Positions 1 through 5,278 of a stretch of 5,278 bases of DNA are shown here, in pieces (the stretch's first letter is position 1; every line of letters starts with the position of its first letter). The translations under genes and the position numbers were made by a program. Origin of the DNA: Pseudomonadota bacterium (GTDB lineage Bacteria; Pseudomonadota; Gammaproteobacteria; Burkholderiales; Burkholderiaceae_F); contig JAKANT010000164.1 in the NCBI GenBank assembly GCA_021823635.1, positions 1 to 5,278 on the forward strand. The letters are read 5' to 3'. The notes beneath the pieces are model-generated. The model searched no databases, was not told the origin of the DNA, and worked only from the letters and a program-made list of their open reading frames with translations.

Positions 1-1718
1 AAGGTGTGCGTGCCACCGGGGTTGGTGCCGACGAAGGTGGCGCTGGCACCATTCGCGCCGGTCAAGGTTACCGACGGGCCGGCGATCTGCCGCCACTGGT
101 AGGCGAACGCGGTGCTGCCGCCGTTGCGGGCGGATGCGGTGGCCTGCAGGTTGGCGACCTGGCCGCCGGCGACGACCTGCGGCGCGTTGACCGTCACCAT
201 TGGCGTGCGATCGGCGAGGCGGTCGAGCGCGGCCTTCGCATCGAGCAGCCCGCTGCCGCAGATTCCGCCGCCGAAAAACGCACAGAACAGACCCGCCGGA
301 TGCGGCCGCGCCGAACTCGTCAGCAGAAAACGCACCTCGTCCGGCGCCAGCATCGGCATGCGGGACAGGAGCAACGCTGCGGCGCCGGAGGCGTGCGGCG
401 CGGCCACGCTCGTGCCGCGCATCGGGAAATACCAAGGGCCGCTCTTCCCTTGGGAGTTGCTGCTTGACGGGGTGTCCGGTCCGTAGAGAGCCGTAGACCA
501 AACCCAGCCTTCATTCGCACTGCCGCGAGTCGTGCAGACGAAACCGCCCCCGTCCGGGGTCGTGCACGCACCGCCGCCCGGCGCGCTGATCGCAGTGCCG
601 GGGCCGACGTTGGCGTAATCGGCGCTGTCGCCCTGATAAGTATGCGCGGTCACCGCGATCACGCCGGGGCAGTTTGCAGGGTGCTTCAGTTCAGGAAGCG
701 AATCGTTGCCGGTCGAAGCGACGATCACCGCGCCTGCAGCGCGCGCCTCCGGAATGGCCTGAATATAGTCCGCTGGGCAAGGGCCCCTGCCGCCAAGGCT
801 CAGGTTGATCACGCGCGCGGGGTTGGGATTGTTCGGCACGCCTGGAACCGGCAGCCCGGCCGCCCAGCGGATGCCGTCGGCGATGTCCGAAGTCAACCCA
901 CCGCATCGGCCGAGCACCCGCACTGGCAGGATGCGTGCCTCGTGCGCGAGGCCCGCCATGCCGATGCCGTTGTGCGTGACCTCAGCGATCGTGCCCGCCA
1001 CGTGCGTGCCGTGCCAGCTGCTGTCTTCCGCGGGTTCGCCGACGCCACAGAAACCCGCCGGCACCCAGTCGCCGGGGTCGGAGGCGTCGGCGTCGCGACC
1101 ATCGCCGTCGTTCGCGCGCCAAAGCTCAGTGATGAAGTCGTAACCGGGCAAGACGTTGGCCGACAGATCCGGGTGCGCGGCAATGCCGGTGTCGAGCACG
1201 GCGACGGTCACCCCTTGCCCGCGCGCGATGTCCCACGCTGCCGGGGCATTGACGCCGCCCGCGTTGCCGGTGGCGGCGCTCGGAGCATGGAAATGCCACT
1301 GGTATGCGGCGTAGTAGGTGTCGTTGGGCACGAACGCCGGATAGACCCAGTCGTCCAGTTCCACATACTCCACCGACGGATCCATCTCGAGCCGCTTGGC
1401 CAGGGCGAATGCCTCGGCGCGCGGCAGCGGCTCGGCAAGCTTGACCACGTGCGCCAGGCCCGACATCGGCCGGAAATAGGACAGCCCGACATTCGAGCGC
1501 GCGGCGAGGCTTGCCAGCCGATTCCGTCCCGCGGAAGCGATGAAGGTCCTCGGGTTTTCGTTTTTGTACTTGACGATCAGCTGGGTGATCGGTCGTTCGG
1601 GCCGCGGAGCCGCAGACGCCGAACCCTTGACAGCCCGCTGCGGCTGCCCGCCGAGGGGACCGGCCACGGACAGACCCACGAACGCGGACAGCAATAGCGC
1701 GAAGAAACGCGACCCCAC
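1..1718 (-). CDS. Secreted subtilisin-like S8 serine protease (3' end beyond window)
   Basis: One uninterrupted frame of 572 visible residues from GTG 1718, running off the left edge. Residues 1-19 form a signal peptide (Arg4, hydrophobic FFALLLSAFVGLSVA, likely cut after Ala19). Residues about 43-122 resemble an inhibitor-I9 propeptide (ITQLIVKY to VEYVELDD). The catalytic domain (about 155-500) contains Asp176 in VAVLDTGI, His236 in WHGTHVAGT, oxyanion Asn338 in ASTGNDS and Ser437 in RGTSVAAPH, so the full triad is present; the residue after the Ser is Val where Met is most common. Eight cysteines in the catalytic domain (224, 272, 314, 350, 385, 395, 479, 487) suggest disulfides, fitting an extracytoplasmic location. 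From about 506 a PKD/Ig-like domain starts (AYQWRQIAGPSVTLTG is typical). It should be exported by Sec, self-process and degrade external protein. Further C-terminal domains or a sorting signal may lie outside the window. The gene appears to be transcribed alone. Confidence 0.94.
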   Translation of the reverse strand, partial: MGSRFFALLLSAFVGLSVAGPLGGQPQRAVKGSASAAPRPERPITQLIVKYKNENPRTFIASAGRNRLASLAARSNVGLSYFRPMSGLAHVVKLAEPLPRAEAFALAKRLEMDPSVEYVELDDWVYPAFVPNDTYYAAYQWHFHAPSAATGNAGGVNAPAAWDIARGQGVTVAVLDTGIAAHPDLSANVLPGYDFITELWRANDGDGRDADASDPGDWVPAGFCGVGEPAEDSSWHGTHVAGTIAEVTHNGIGMAGLAHEARILPVRVLGRCGGLTSDIADGIRWAAGLPVPGVPNNPNPARVINLSLGGRGPCPADYIQAIPEARAAGAVIVASTGNDSLPELKHPANCPGVIAVTAHTYQGDSADYANVGPGTAISAPGGGACTTPDGGGFVCTTRGSANEGWVWSTALYGPDTPSSSNSQGKSGPWYFPMRGTSVAAPHASGAAALLLSRMPMLAPDEVRFLLTSSARPHPAGLFCAFFGGGICGSGLLDAKAALDRLADRTPMVTVNAPQVVAGGQVANLQATASARNGGSTAFAYQWRQIAGPSVTLTGANGASATFVGTNPGGTHT

Positions 1719-1721
1719 TTT

Positions 1722-1730
1722 TCTCCTCCC
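1722..1730 (-). promoter_or_regulatory. Ribosome binding site deciding the protease GTG start
   Basis: GGGAGGAGA precedes GTG 1718 by a few bases, a strong Shine-Dalgarno match. The same frame upstream runs to a stop at 1776-1778 with no ATG and with only a GTA/CTG-rich stretch, so GTG 1718 is chosen. A signal peptide begins immediately after it, which supports the choice. Confidence 0.8.
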
Positions 1731-1740
1731 GAAAACGCAC

Positions 1741-1760
1741 GTACGCAGACGGGTGCGTAC
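1741..1760. repeat. Perfect 7-bp-arm inverted repeat in protease leader
   Basis: GTACGCA (1741-1747) and TGCGTAC (1754-1760) are exact reverse complements around a 6-base centre. It lies 22 bases upstream of the GTG start and 10 bases upstream of the ribosome binding site. The 20-bp dyad has the size and symmetry of a site for a dimeric regulator, or it could form a leader hairpin. No regulator is identified. Confidence 0.5.
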
Positions 1761-1779
1761 CGGCTCCTGAACCAGCTAC

Positions 1780-1807
1780 TTAATATGGGCCAAGCCGGGC
1801 CCACCAA
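1780..1807 (-). promoter_or_regulatory. Weak sigma-70-like promoter candidate for the protease
   Basis: On the minus strand TTGGTG (1802-1807) is followed after 16 bases by TATTAA (1780-1785). The -35 matches the consensus at 3 of 6 positions and the -10 at 4 of 6. It would give a leader of roughly 55 bases before the GTG at 1718, containing the inverted repeat at 1741-1760. It is placed reasonably but is a poor match; treat it as a guess. Confidence 0.2.
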
Positions 1808-1943
1808 GTGAGCCTTTCGCCGCCGGCAAACCACCTGTGCGCCACCGAGTTGACGCTGCGACTGGTCCTCAATGAAAGGGTCTGGGTCAAGCGTTGACGA
1901 TGCGCCGGTGCTGACGTTCAAATAAATGCTTTGCGCCGGCCGT

Positions 1944-1990
1944 TCTCCGCGGCGTACCGGAGACGCAGCTTGGCGCTTGCGTCAGCTGCG
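1944..1990. repeat. Cluster of overlapping, mutually exclusive stem-loops
   Basis: Three dyads overlap. TCTCCG-N8-CGGAGA has arms 1944-1949 and 1958-1963. GACGCAGC (1962-1969) pairs with GCTTGCGTC (1975-1983) with one bulged T. CGCAGCT (1964-1970) pairs with AGCTGCG (1984-1990). The second and third share their left arm and cannot form together. In GC-rich DNA some of this is expected by chance, so function is doubtful. Confidence 0.35.
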
Positions 1991-2045
1991 AATCAAGCGG
2001 TAAGCGCTGCCCTCTCTGCTCAGATCGATTGCCGCCGGCTCGGCG

Positions 2046-2080
2046 CCCTCGAGCGCGCGGAAACCATCAGCGCGCGAGGG
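2046..2080. repeat. GC-rich 11-bp stem-loop in GYD-protease spacer
   Basis: Left arm CCCTCG(AG)CGCGC (2046-2058) pairs with GCGCGCGAGGG (2070-2080), leaving a 2-base AG bulge and an 11-base loop. That is 11 base pairs, 10 of them GC. It lies about 150 bases after the GYD stop in the direction of transcription. No T-run follows on the minus strand, so it does not meet the usual intrinsic-terminator pattern, although it could stabilise an mRNA 3' end. Confidence 0.5.
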
Positions 2081-2231
2081 AACTGGATCGAGGCCTTACC
2101 GGCGCTTGGGTCGGGGCCGATTGGCCGAGGTGCGAGTCGCGCTCGTACGCGAGGCGGCCGACGCCCAAAGTCGGTGCCCCACGATTGGCGGGGACTGCCG
2201 CTGGAACGCGGCCGCTACTCTGTGCCGGCAA

Positions 2232-2510
2232 CTACGCCATCAGCCTGTCGAACTCCTCCACCGTCACCGCCGGCGCGGTGCGGAAGCCGATGCCGGTTAG
2301 CTTCGTCAGTTGCGCGGACGCCTTCATCGCGCGTTGCGTGTCGGGGAGATCGACGATCAGCACGAGGTCGGTGTCGCCGAGCATGGCGTAGCCGGCCTGC
2401 ACGGTGCCGCCCAGGGACTTGATCAGCGCCGCCGCCTCTTCGGTGCGCTTGCCGCTCACGCCCTTGATCGCCTCAGGGGTGTATTTGCCGAACAAGAAAT
2501 ACGTGGCCAT
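2232..2510 (-). CDS. GYD-domain small protein
   Basis: A 92-residue protein covering one whole GYD domain (PF08734), with ATG start, a good AAGGAG ribosome binding site and a TAG stop. Family features in order are the N-terminal strand ATYFLFGKYTPEAIKG (2-17), a helix with RTEEAAALIKSLGGTV (22-37), the central GDTDLVLIVDLPD (45-57), which replaces the eponymous Gly-Tyr-Asp with Gly-Asp-Thr-Asp, then the helix AMKASAQLTKLTGIGFRTAPA (61-81) and the C-terminal VEEFDRLM. The fold is predicted to be a small ferredoxin-like alpha/beta dimer related to the ABM/AsnC-C-terminal superfamily. No biochemical role is established for the family. No signal peptide or membrane segment is seen, so it is cytoplasmic. 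It is separated from the upstream VWA gene by 150 bases containing palindromes, so it may be transcribed separately. The family call is secure; no function is proposed. Confidence 0.94.
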   Translation of the reverse strand: MATYFLFGKYTPEAIKGVSGKRTEEAAALIKSLGGTVQAGYAMLGDTDLVLIVDLPDTQRAMKASAQLTKLTGIGFRTAPAVTVEEFDRLMA

Positions 2511-2517
2511 TTCGCTG

Positions 2518-2523
2518 CTCCTT
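2518..2523 (-). promoter_or_regulatory. Ribosome binding site of GYD gene
   Basis: AAGGAG lies 7 bases before the ATG at 2510, a near-ideal Shine-Dalgarno match and spacing. It supports this start codon and independent translation of the gene. Confidence 0.8.
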
Positions 2524-2524
2524 T

Positions 2525-2558
2525 CCGGCGCGCCGGATTCGGCGCTCCTGGCCGAATC
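2525..2558. repeat. Abutting palindrome and inverted repeat upstream of GYD gene
   Basis: Two dyads touch each other. The first is a perfect 12-bp palindrome CCGGCGCGCCGG (2525-2536). The second is a perfect inverted repeat GATTCGGC-N7-GCCGAATC (arms 2536-2543 and 2551-2558). Read on the transcribed minus strand, the larger hairpin comes first, with loop CAGGAGC, then the palindrome, then the ribosome binding site AAGGAG 2 bases later. No T-run follows, so a standard intrinsic terminator is unlikely. They could be an operator, or RNA structures affecting GYD translation or the 3' end of the upstream operon. The rest of the 2511-2660 spacer is very GC-rich and contains a further imperfect dyad at 2624-2641 (CAC, then palindrome GCGGCGCCGC, then GTG, with one mismatched pair); no clear promoter was seen. 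Confidence 0.6.
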
Positions 2559-2660
2559 TACCCCCGCGACGCGCCGGCGGCGCTGCGGATCGCATTGGCT
2601 GGGGATGAGGGGACCGCGCGCTGCACTGCGGCGCCGCCGTGGCCCCAGGCGGCCGCGGCG

Positions 2661-3833
2661 TCACTTGCTCAGTTGCCGCATCGCCCGCGTCAGCCCGTCG
2701 AGCGTCAGTGGATACATCCGGCCGCCCATCAGTTGATGGATGATGGCGATCGACTGCCTGTATTGCCACAGACCTTCGGGCTCCGGGTTGATCCAGACGA
2801 ATTTCGGAAAGTGCGCGGTGAAGCGCTGCAGCCACACGGCGCCGGCCTCGGGGTTGTTGTGTTCGACGCTGCCGCCCGGTTGCAGGATTTCGTACGGGCT
2901 CATCGTTGCGTCGCCGACGAAGATCAGCCGCCAATCCGGGTTGTACTTGCGCAGCACGTCCCAGGTGTGGAACTTCTCGGCGAAGCGGCGGCGGTTGTTG
3001 CGCCACACGTTTTCGTAGACGCAGTTGTGGAAGTAATAGAACTCGAGGTGCTTGAACTCGGACTTCGCGGCCGAAAACAGCTCCTCGACGCGCTTGATGT
3101 GCTCGTCCATCGTGCCGCCCACATCCAGCAGCATCAGCACTTTCACCGTGTTGTGCCGTTCCGGCACCATCTTGATGTCCAGATAGCCGGCGTTCTTGGC
3201 GGTCGATTCGATTGTGTCCGGCAGGTCGAGCTCCAGTTCCGCGCCTTCGCGCGCGAAACGGCGCAGCCGTCGCAGCGCGATCTTGATGTTGCGCGTGCCA
3301 AGTTCCACTTGGTCGTCGTAGTCGCGGTAGGCGCGCGCTTCCCACACCTTGACCGCGGTGCGGTTACCGGCGCTCGGGCCGCCGACGCGGATGCCTTCCG
3401 GGTGCGCGCCGCCGGCGCCGAACGGCGAGGTGCCGCCGCTGCCGATCCACTTGTTGCCGCCGTGGTGCGCGCCGTCTTGCTCTGCCAGCCGCTTGCGGAA
3501 TTCCTCCATCAGCCGGTCGAAGCCGAGTTTTTCCAGTTGCGCAAGCTCTTCGGGGCTGAACTCGCGCTTCAGCATCTCCCTGAACCAGGCGTCCGGGATC
3601 TCTTTGGTGAAATCGATGAAGGTCTGCACGCCGTTGAAGAATTCGCCGAACGCACGGTCGAACTTGTCGTACAGCGCCTCGTCCTTGATCAGCGTGGCGC
3701 GCGCCAGGTAGTAGAAATCGTCGATCGACGGCGCGATCACGTCGCGTTTCAGCGCCTCCAGCAGCGTCAGCAGCTCCTTGATCGAAACCGGCAGCCGCGC
3801 CGCGCGCAGGTGGTAGAAAAAGTTGATCAGCAT
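2661..3833 (-). CDS. VWA-domain protein, CoxE-like
   Basis: A 390-residue protein starting at ATG 3833, where the family N-terminus MLINFFYHLRAARLPVS is found. The frame stays open to 3950 without an ATG, but that extension reads as antisense-type filler overlapping the GNAT gene. The N-terminal half (1-125) is helical and charged; a Gly-rich linker (about 122-157) follows; the VWA fold occupies about 228-390. The metal-site loop reads LLDVGGTMDEH (235-245) instead of the classical DxSxS, and a second conserved loop is FVGDATMSPYEI (305-316). The C-terminus GRMYPLTLDGLTRAMRQLSK is characteristic of this group. VWA/CoxE proteins pair with MoxR ATPases as adaptors for cofactor insertion or complex remodelling, as with CoxD/CoxE in CO dehydrogenase maturation. 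No CO dehydrogenase gene is visible here, so that specific role should not be transferred. A short GGGG stretch 7 bases before the ATG overlaps the GNAT stop region and may serve as ribosome binding site. Confidence 0.94.
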   Translation of the reverse strand: MLINFFYHLRAARLPVSIKELLTLLEALKRDVIAPSIDDFYYLARATLIKDEALYDKFDRAFGEFFNGVQTFIDFTKEIPDAWFREMLKREFSPEELAQLEKLGFDRLMEEFRKRLAEQDGAHHGGNKWIGSGGTSPFGAGGAHPEGIRVGGPSAGNRTAVKVWEARAYRDYDDQVELGTRNIKIALRRLRRFAREGAELELDLPDTIESTAKNAGYLDIKMVPERHNTVKVLMLLDVGGTMDEHIKRVEELFSAAKSEFKHLEFYYFHNCVYENVWRNNRRRFAEKFHTWDVLRKYNPDWRLIFVGDATMSPYEILQPGGSVEHNNPEAGAVWLQRFTAHFPKFVWINPEPEGLWQYRQSIAIIHQLMGGRMYPLTLDGLTRAMRQLSK

Positions 3834-3837
3834 GACG

Positions 3838-4431
3838 TCACCCCGTCCGCGCCAGCAGAAACTGCAGGTGCGCCTTGACCTCGGGCCACTCGCCGGCGGA
3901 AATGCTGTACATGACGGTGTCGCGCACGGTGCCGTCGCGCCGTCGCGCATGGTGGCGGATCACGCCGTCCTTCTTCGCGCCCAGCCGCTCGATCGCCCGC
4001 TGCGAGGCGAAATTGAAGTTGTCGGTGCGGAAGCCGACCACGTCGCAGCCCAGCGTCTCGAACGCGTGCGTCAGCAGCAGCAGCTTGCATTCGGTGTTCA
4101 CTGCGGTGCGCTGCCATGATCTTGCGTACCAGGTGTAGCCGATCTCGACGCGACCGATGTCGGCGACGATGTCGTGATAACGCGTGCTGCCGACGACGCG
4201 GCCGCTCGACAGTTCACGCACGACGAACGGAAGCATCGTGCCGTCCTGCTGGCCCATCAGCGCGGCGGCGATGTAGGCCGCAACCTCGTCCGGGGCCGGC
4301 ACCGACGTGACGCGCAGCCGCCACAGTTCCCCGTCGGCCGCCGCCGCGCGCAGTTCAGGCTCGTGATCGGCGTGCAGCGGCTCCAGCCGCACGTGCCGGC
4401 CGTTCAGGGTCACGGGCTGGGGCTTTCTCAC
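3838..4431 (-). CDS. GNAT family N-acetyltransferase (RimJ/RimL-like)
   Basis: A 197-residue protein of normal length for the Acetyltransf_3 / RimJ-RimL branch of GNAT enzymes, which move an acetyl group from acetyl-CoA to an amine on a protein or small molecule in the cytoplasm. Recognisable parts are the N-terminal strand GRHVRLEPL (11-19), the central strands FVVRELSSGRVVGSTRY (69-85) and VEIGYTWY (95-102), an acetyl-CoA-binding region around SWQRTAVNTECKLLLL (105-120), and the C-terminal segment FRTDNFNFASQRAIERLGAK (134-153), whose N-x-x-SQRAIERLG pattern is typical. The proposed start is GTG at 4431, because the conserved N-terminus begins only a few residues later; its ribosome binding site is weak, and GTG at 4413 is an alternative. 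The stop lies 4 bases before the VWA start, suggesting translational coupling. Substrate cannot be told from sequence; a protein N-terminus, an amine metabolite or an antibiotic-like compound are all possible. Confidence 0.93.
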   Translation of the reverse strand: MRKPQPVTLNGRHVRLEPLHADHEPELRAAAADGELWRLRVTSVPAPDEVAAYIAAALMGQQDGTMLPFVVRELSSGRVVGSTRYHDIVADIGRVEIGYTWYARSWQRTAVNTECKLLLLTHAFETLGCDVVGFRTDNFNFASQRAIERLGAKKDGVIRHHARRRDGTVRDTVMYSISAGEWPEVKAHLQFLLARTG

Positions 4432-4444
4432 GGCGAACTCGCGC

Positions 4445-4460
4445 GCCGCCGATCGGCGGC
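4445..4460. repeat. Perfect 16-bp palindrome between ATPase and GNAT genes
   Basis: GCCGCCGA followed directly by TCGGCGGC is a perfect dyad. It begins 4 bases after the ATPase stop codon and ends 13 bases before the GNAT GTG start. In RNA it would form a GC-rich hairpin with a GAUC loop. No T-run follows on the transcribed strand and the operon continues, so it is not a normal intrinsic terminator. It could influence mRNA processing or translation of the GNAT gene, or be a protein-binding site. The dyad is seen directly; any function is inference. Confidence 0.6.
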
Positions 4461-4464
4461 CGAA

Positions 4465-5278
4465 CTACCGGTTGTGCCGCGCCATGAACACCAACCGCTC
4501 GAACAAGTGCATGTCCTGCTCGTTTTTCAGCAGCGCGCCCGCGAGCGGTGGCACGAACAGCTTGTCGTCCTTGGAACGCAGCGCCTCGGGCGGGATCTGC
4601 TCGGCCACCAGCAGTTTGAGCCAGTCGAGCAGTTCCGAGGTGGAGGGTTTTTTCTTCAGTCCCGGCAACTCGCGGATCTGGAAGAAGGTATCGAGCGCGT
4701 TCTTCAGCAGCTCGGCGCGCAGCTTCGGAAAGTGCACGTCGACGATCGCCTGCATCGTCTCCTTGTCCGGGAACTTGATGTAGTGAAAGAAGCAACGGCG
4801 CAGGAAGGCATCCGGCAGCTCCTTCTCGTTGTTCGACGTGATCACGACCAGAGGCCGATGGCGCGCGCGGATCGTCTGCCGCGTCTCGTAGACGTAGAAC
4901 TCCATGCGGTCCAGTTCCCGCAGCAGGTCGTTCGGAAACTCGATGTCGGCCTTGTCGATCTCGTCGATCAGCAGCACGGCCGGCTGCTCCGACTCGAACG
5001 CCTGCCACAGCACGCCGCGCACGATGTAGTTGTGGATGTCGTGCACACGGGGGTCGCCGAGCTGCGAGTCGCGCAGCCGCGACACGGCATCGTACTCGTA
5101 CAGGCCCTGTTGCGCCTTCGTCGTGCTCTTGATGTGCCAGGCGAACATCGGCATGCCGAGCGCGCGCGCGACTTCTTCGGCGAGCATCGTCTTGCCGGTC
5201 CCCGGCTCGCCCTTGATCAGCAGCGGGCGCTGCAGCGTCAGCGCGGCATTGACCGCGAGTTTGAGGTCGGCGGTGGCG
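4465..5278 (-). CDS. MoxR-family AAA+ ATPase (5' end beyond window)
   Basis: The frame is open from the right edge to a TAG stop at 4465-4467, giving 270 visible residues; probably about 10-20 N-terminal residues are missing, judging by the usual length of short MoxR proteins. Visible motifs, numbered from the window edge, are Walker A GEPGTGKT (23-30), Walker B LLIDEID (102-108, acidic pair D105/E106), sensor-1 region ITSNNEKELP (146-155), arginine-finger region FLRRCFF (158-164), and a helical lid with PSTSELLDWLK (211-221) in the sensor-2 area. All are intact, so it should bind and hydrolyse ATP. MoxR ATPases are cytoplasmic chaperone-like remodellers that act with VWA-domain partners in maturing metalloenzymes or other complexes; the client here is unknown. 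The VWA partner lies two genes downstream in the same direction. An internal ATG at 5187 falls just after Walker A and cannot be the true start. Family assignment is very secure, the biological role is not. Confidence 0.95.
   Translation of the reverse strand, partial: ATADLKLAVNAALTLQRPLLIKGEPGTGKTMLAEEVARALGMPMFAWHIKSTTKAQQGLYEYDAVSRLRDSQLGDPRVHDIHNYIVRGVLWQAFESEQPAVLLIDEIDKADIEFPNDLLRELDRMEFYVYETRQTIRARHRPLVVITSNNEKELPDAFLRRCFFHYIKFPDKETMQAIVDVHFPKLRAELLKNALDTFFQIRELPGLKKKPSTSELLDWLKLLVAEQIPPEALRSKDDKLFVPPLAGALLKNEQDMHLFERLVFMARHNR

Larger units (their letters stand above)
1719..2231. other. 513-base non-coding spacer with many inverted repeats
   Basis: No convincing gene was found on either strand. 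The plus-strand open frames here read as Arg/Pro/Ala-rich antisense-type sequence and run on into the antisense of the GYD gene. Contents that can be supported are inverted repeats at 2046-2080, 1944-1990 and 1741-1760, a shorter dyad GTCAA-GCG-TTGAC at 1886-1898, GGGCC-N6-GGCCC at 1787-1802, and the protease leader. No tRNA-like cloverleaf was noticed by eye. The part at about 1780-1930 looks less GC-rich than the surrounding sequence. Confidence 0.6.

Noticed and set aside
642..1697. 351-codon open frame on the plus strand, opposite the protease
   Set aside because: It mirrors the S8 protease, which has an intact catalytic triad on the minus strand. The plus-strand translation is Arg/Ala/Gly filler with no domain.
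1126..1740. 204-codon minus-strand frame starting upstream of the protease start
   Set aside because: It is a different frame from the protease and overlaps it fully. Its translation is Arg/Ala-rich, while the protease frame has signal peptide, propeptide and triad motifs.
1894..1923. Plus-strand promoter-like TTGACG-N18-TCAAAT
   Set aside because: The -35 is good but the -10 is weak, and no supported plus-strand gene lies downstream. Part of the TTGAC belongs to the GTCAA-N3-TTGAC dyad.
2158..2174. CCGAC-N7-GTCGG stem after the GYD stop as a terminator
   Set aside because: Only 5 base pairs and no T-run on the minus strand.
1931..2422. 163-codon plus-strand frame in the spacer running into the GYD gene
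   Set aside because: Starts at TTG, turns into Arg/Pro/Ser-rich sequence and overlaps the GYD gene antisense. No homology pattern or ribosome binding site was seen.
2310..3878. 522-codon open frame on the plus strand, opposite the VWA gene
   Set aside because: Its translation lacks any recognisable family pattern, is rich in Arg, Ala, His and Val, and is exactly opposite a VWA gene with strong family motifs. Long antisense frames are expected in GC-rich genes.
3834..3950. N-terminal extension of the VWA protein by 39 residues to position 3950
   Set aside because: The extension overlaps the GNAT gene, has no family resemblance, and the conserved N-terminus begins exactly at ATG 3833.

Overview
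The window is GC-rich and codes almost entirely on the minus strand. Gene content and codon use fit a proteobacterium, most likely a betaproteobacterium (Burkholderiales/Rhodocyclales-like); this is an inference from family resemblance, not from a marker gene. Five protein genes are supported. In transcription order (right to left) they are a MoxR-type AAA+ ATPase (its 5' end lies beyond the right edge), a GNAT N-acetyltransferase, a CoxE-type VWA-domain protein, a small GYD-domain protein, and a secreted subtilisin-like (S8) serine protease whose 3' end runs off the left edge.

Region 2661-5278 looks like one operon. The ATPase stop and the acetyltransferase start are 33 bases apart, and the acetyltransferase stop and VWA start only 4 bases apart. 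MoxR ATPases and VWA/CoxE proteins usually work as a pair: the ATPase remodels or inserts a cofactor into a client protein, and the VWA protein acts as metal-dependent adaptor. Here a GNAT enzyme sits between the two partners. A perfect 16-bp palindrome lies in the ATPase-GNAT gap.

Region 2511-2660 is a 150-base spacer with a perfect 8-bp-arm inverted repeat directly abutting a 12-bp palindrome, just upstream of the ribosome binding site of the GYD gene (2232-2510). Region 1719-2231 is a 513-base stretch with no convincing gene. It holds several inverted repeats, including an 11-bp stem at 2046-2080 and a 7-bp-arm repeat at 1741-1760 in the protease leader, and a short peptide-like open stretch (1780-1917) that may be a remnant or a dispersed element.

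Region 1-1718 is the S8 protease: GTG start, signal peptide, I9-like propeptide, complete Asp/His/Ser catalytic domain, and the beginning of a C-terminal PKD/Ig-like domain. Nothing here is clearly a new defence or mobile system. The points most worth a second look are the GNAT insertion in the MoxR-VWA pair and the palindromes in the spacers.
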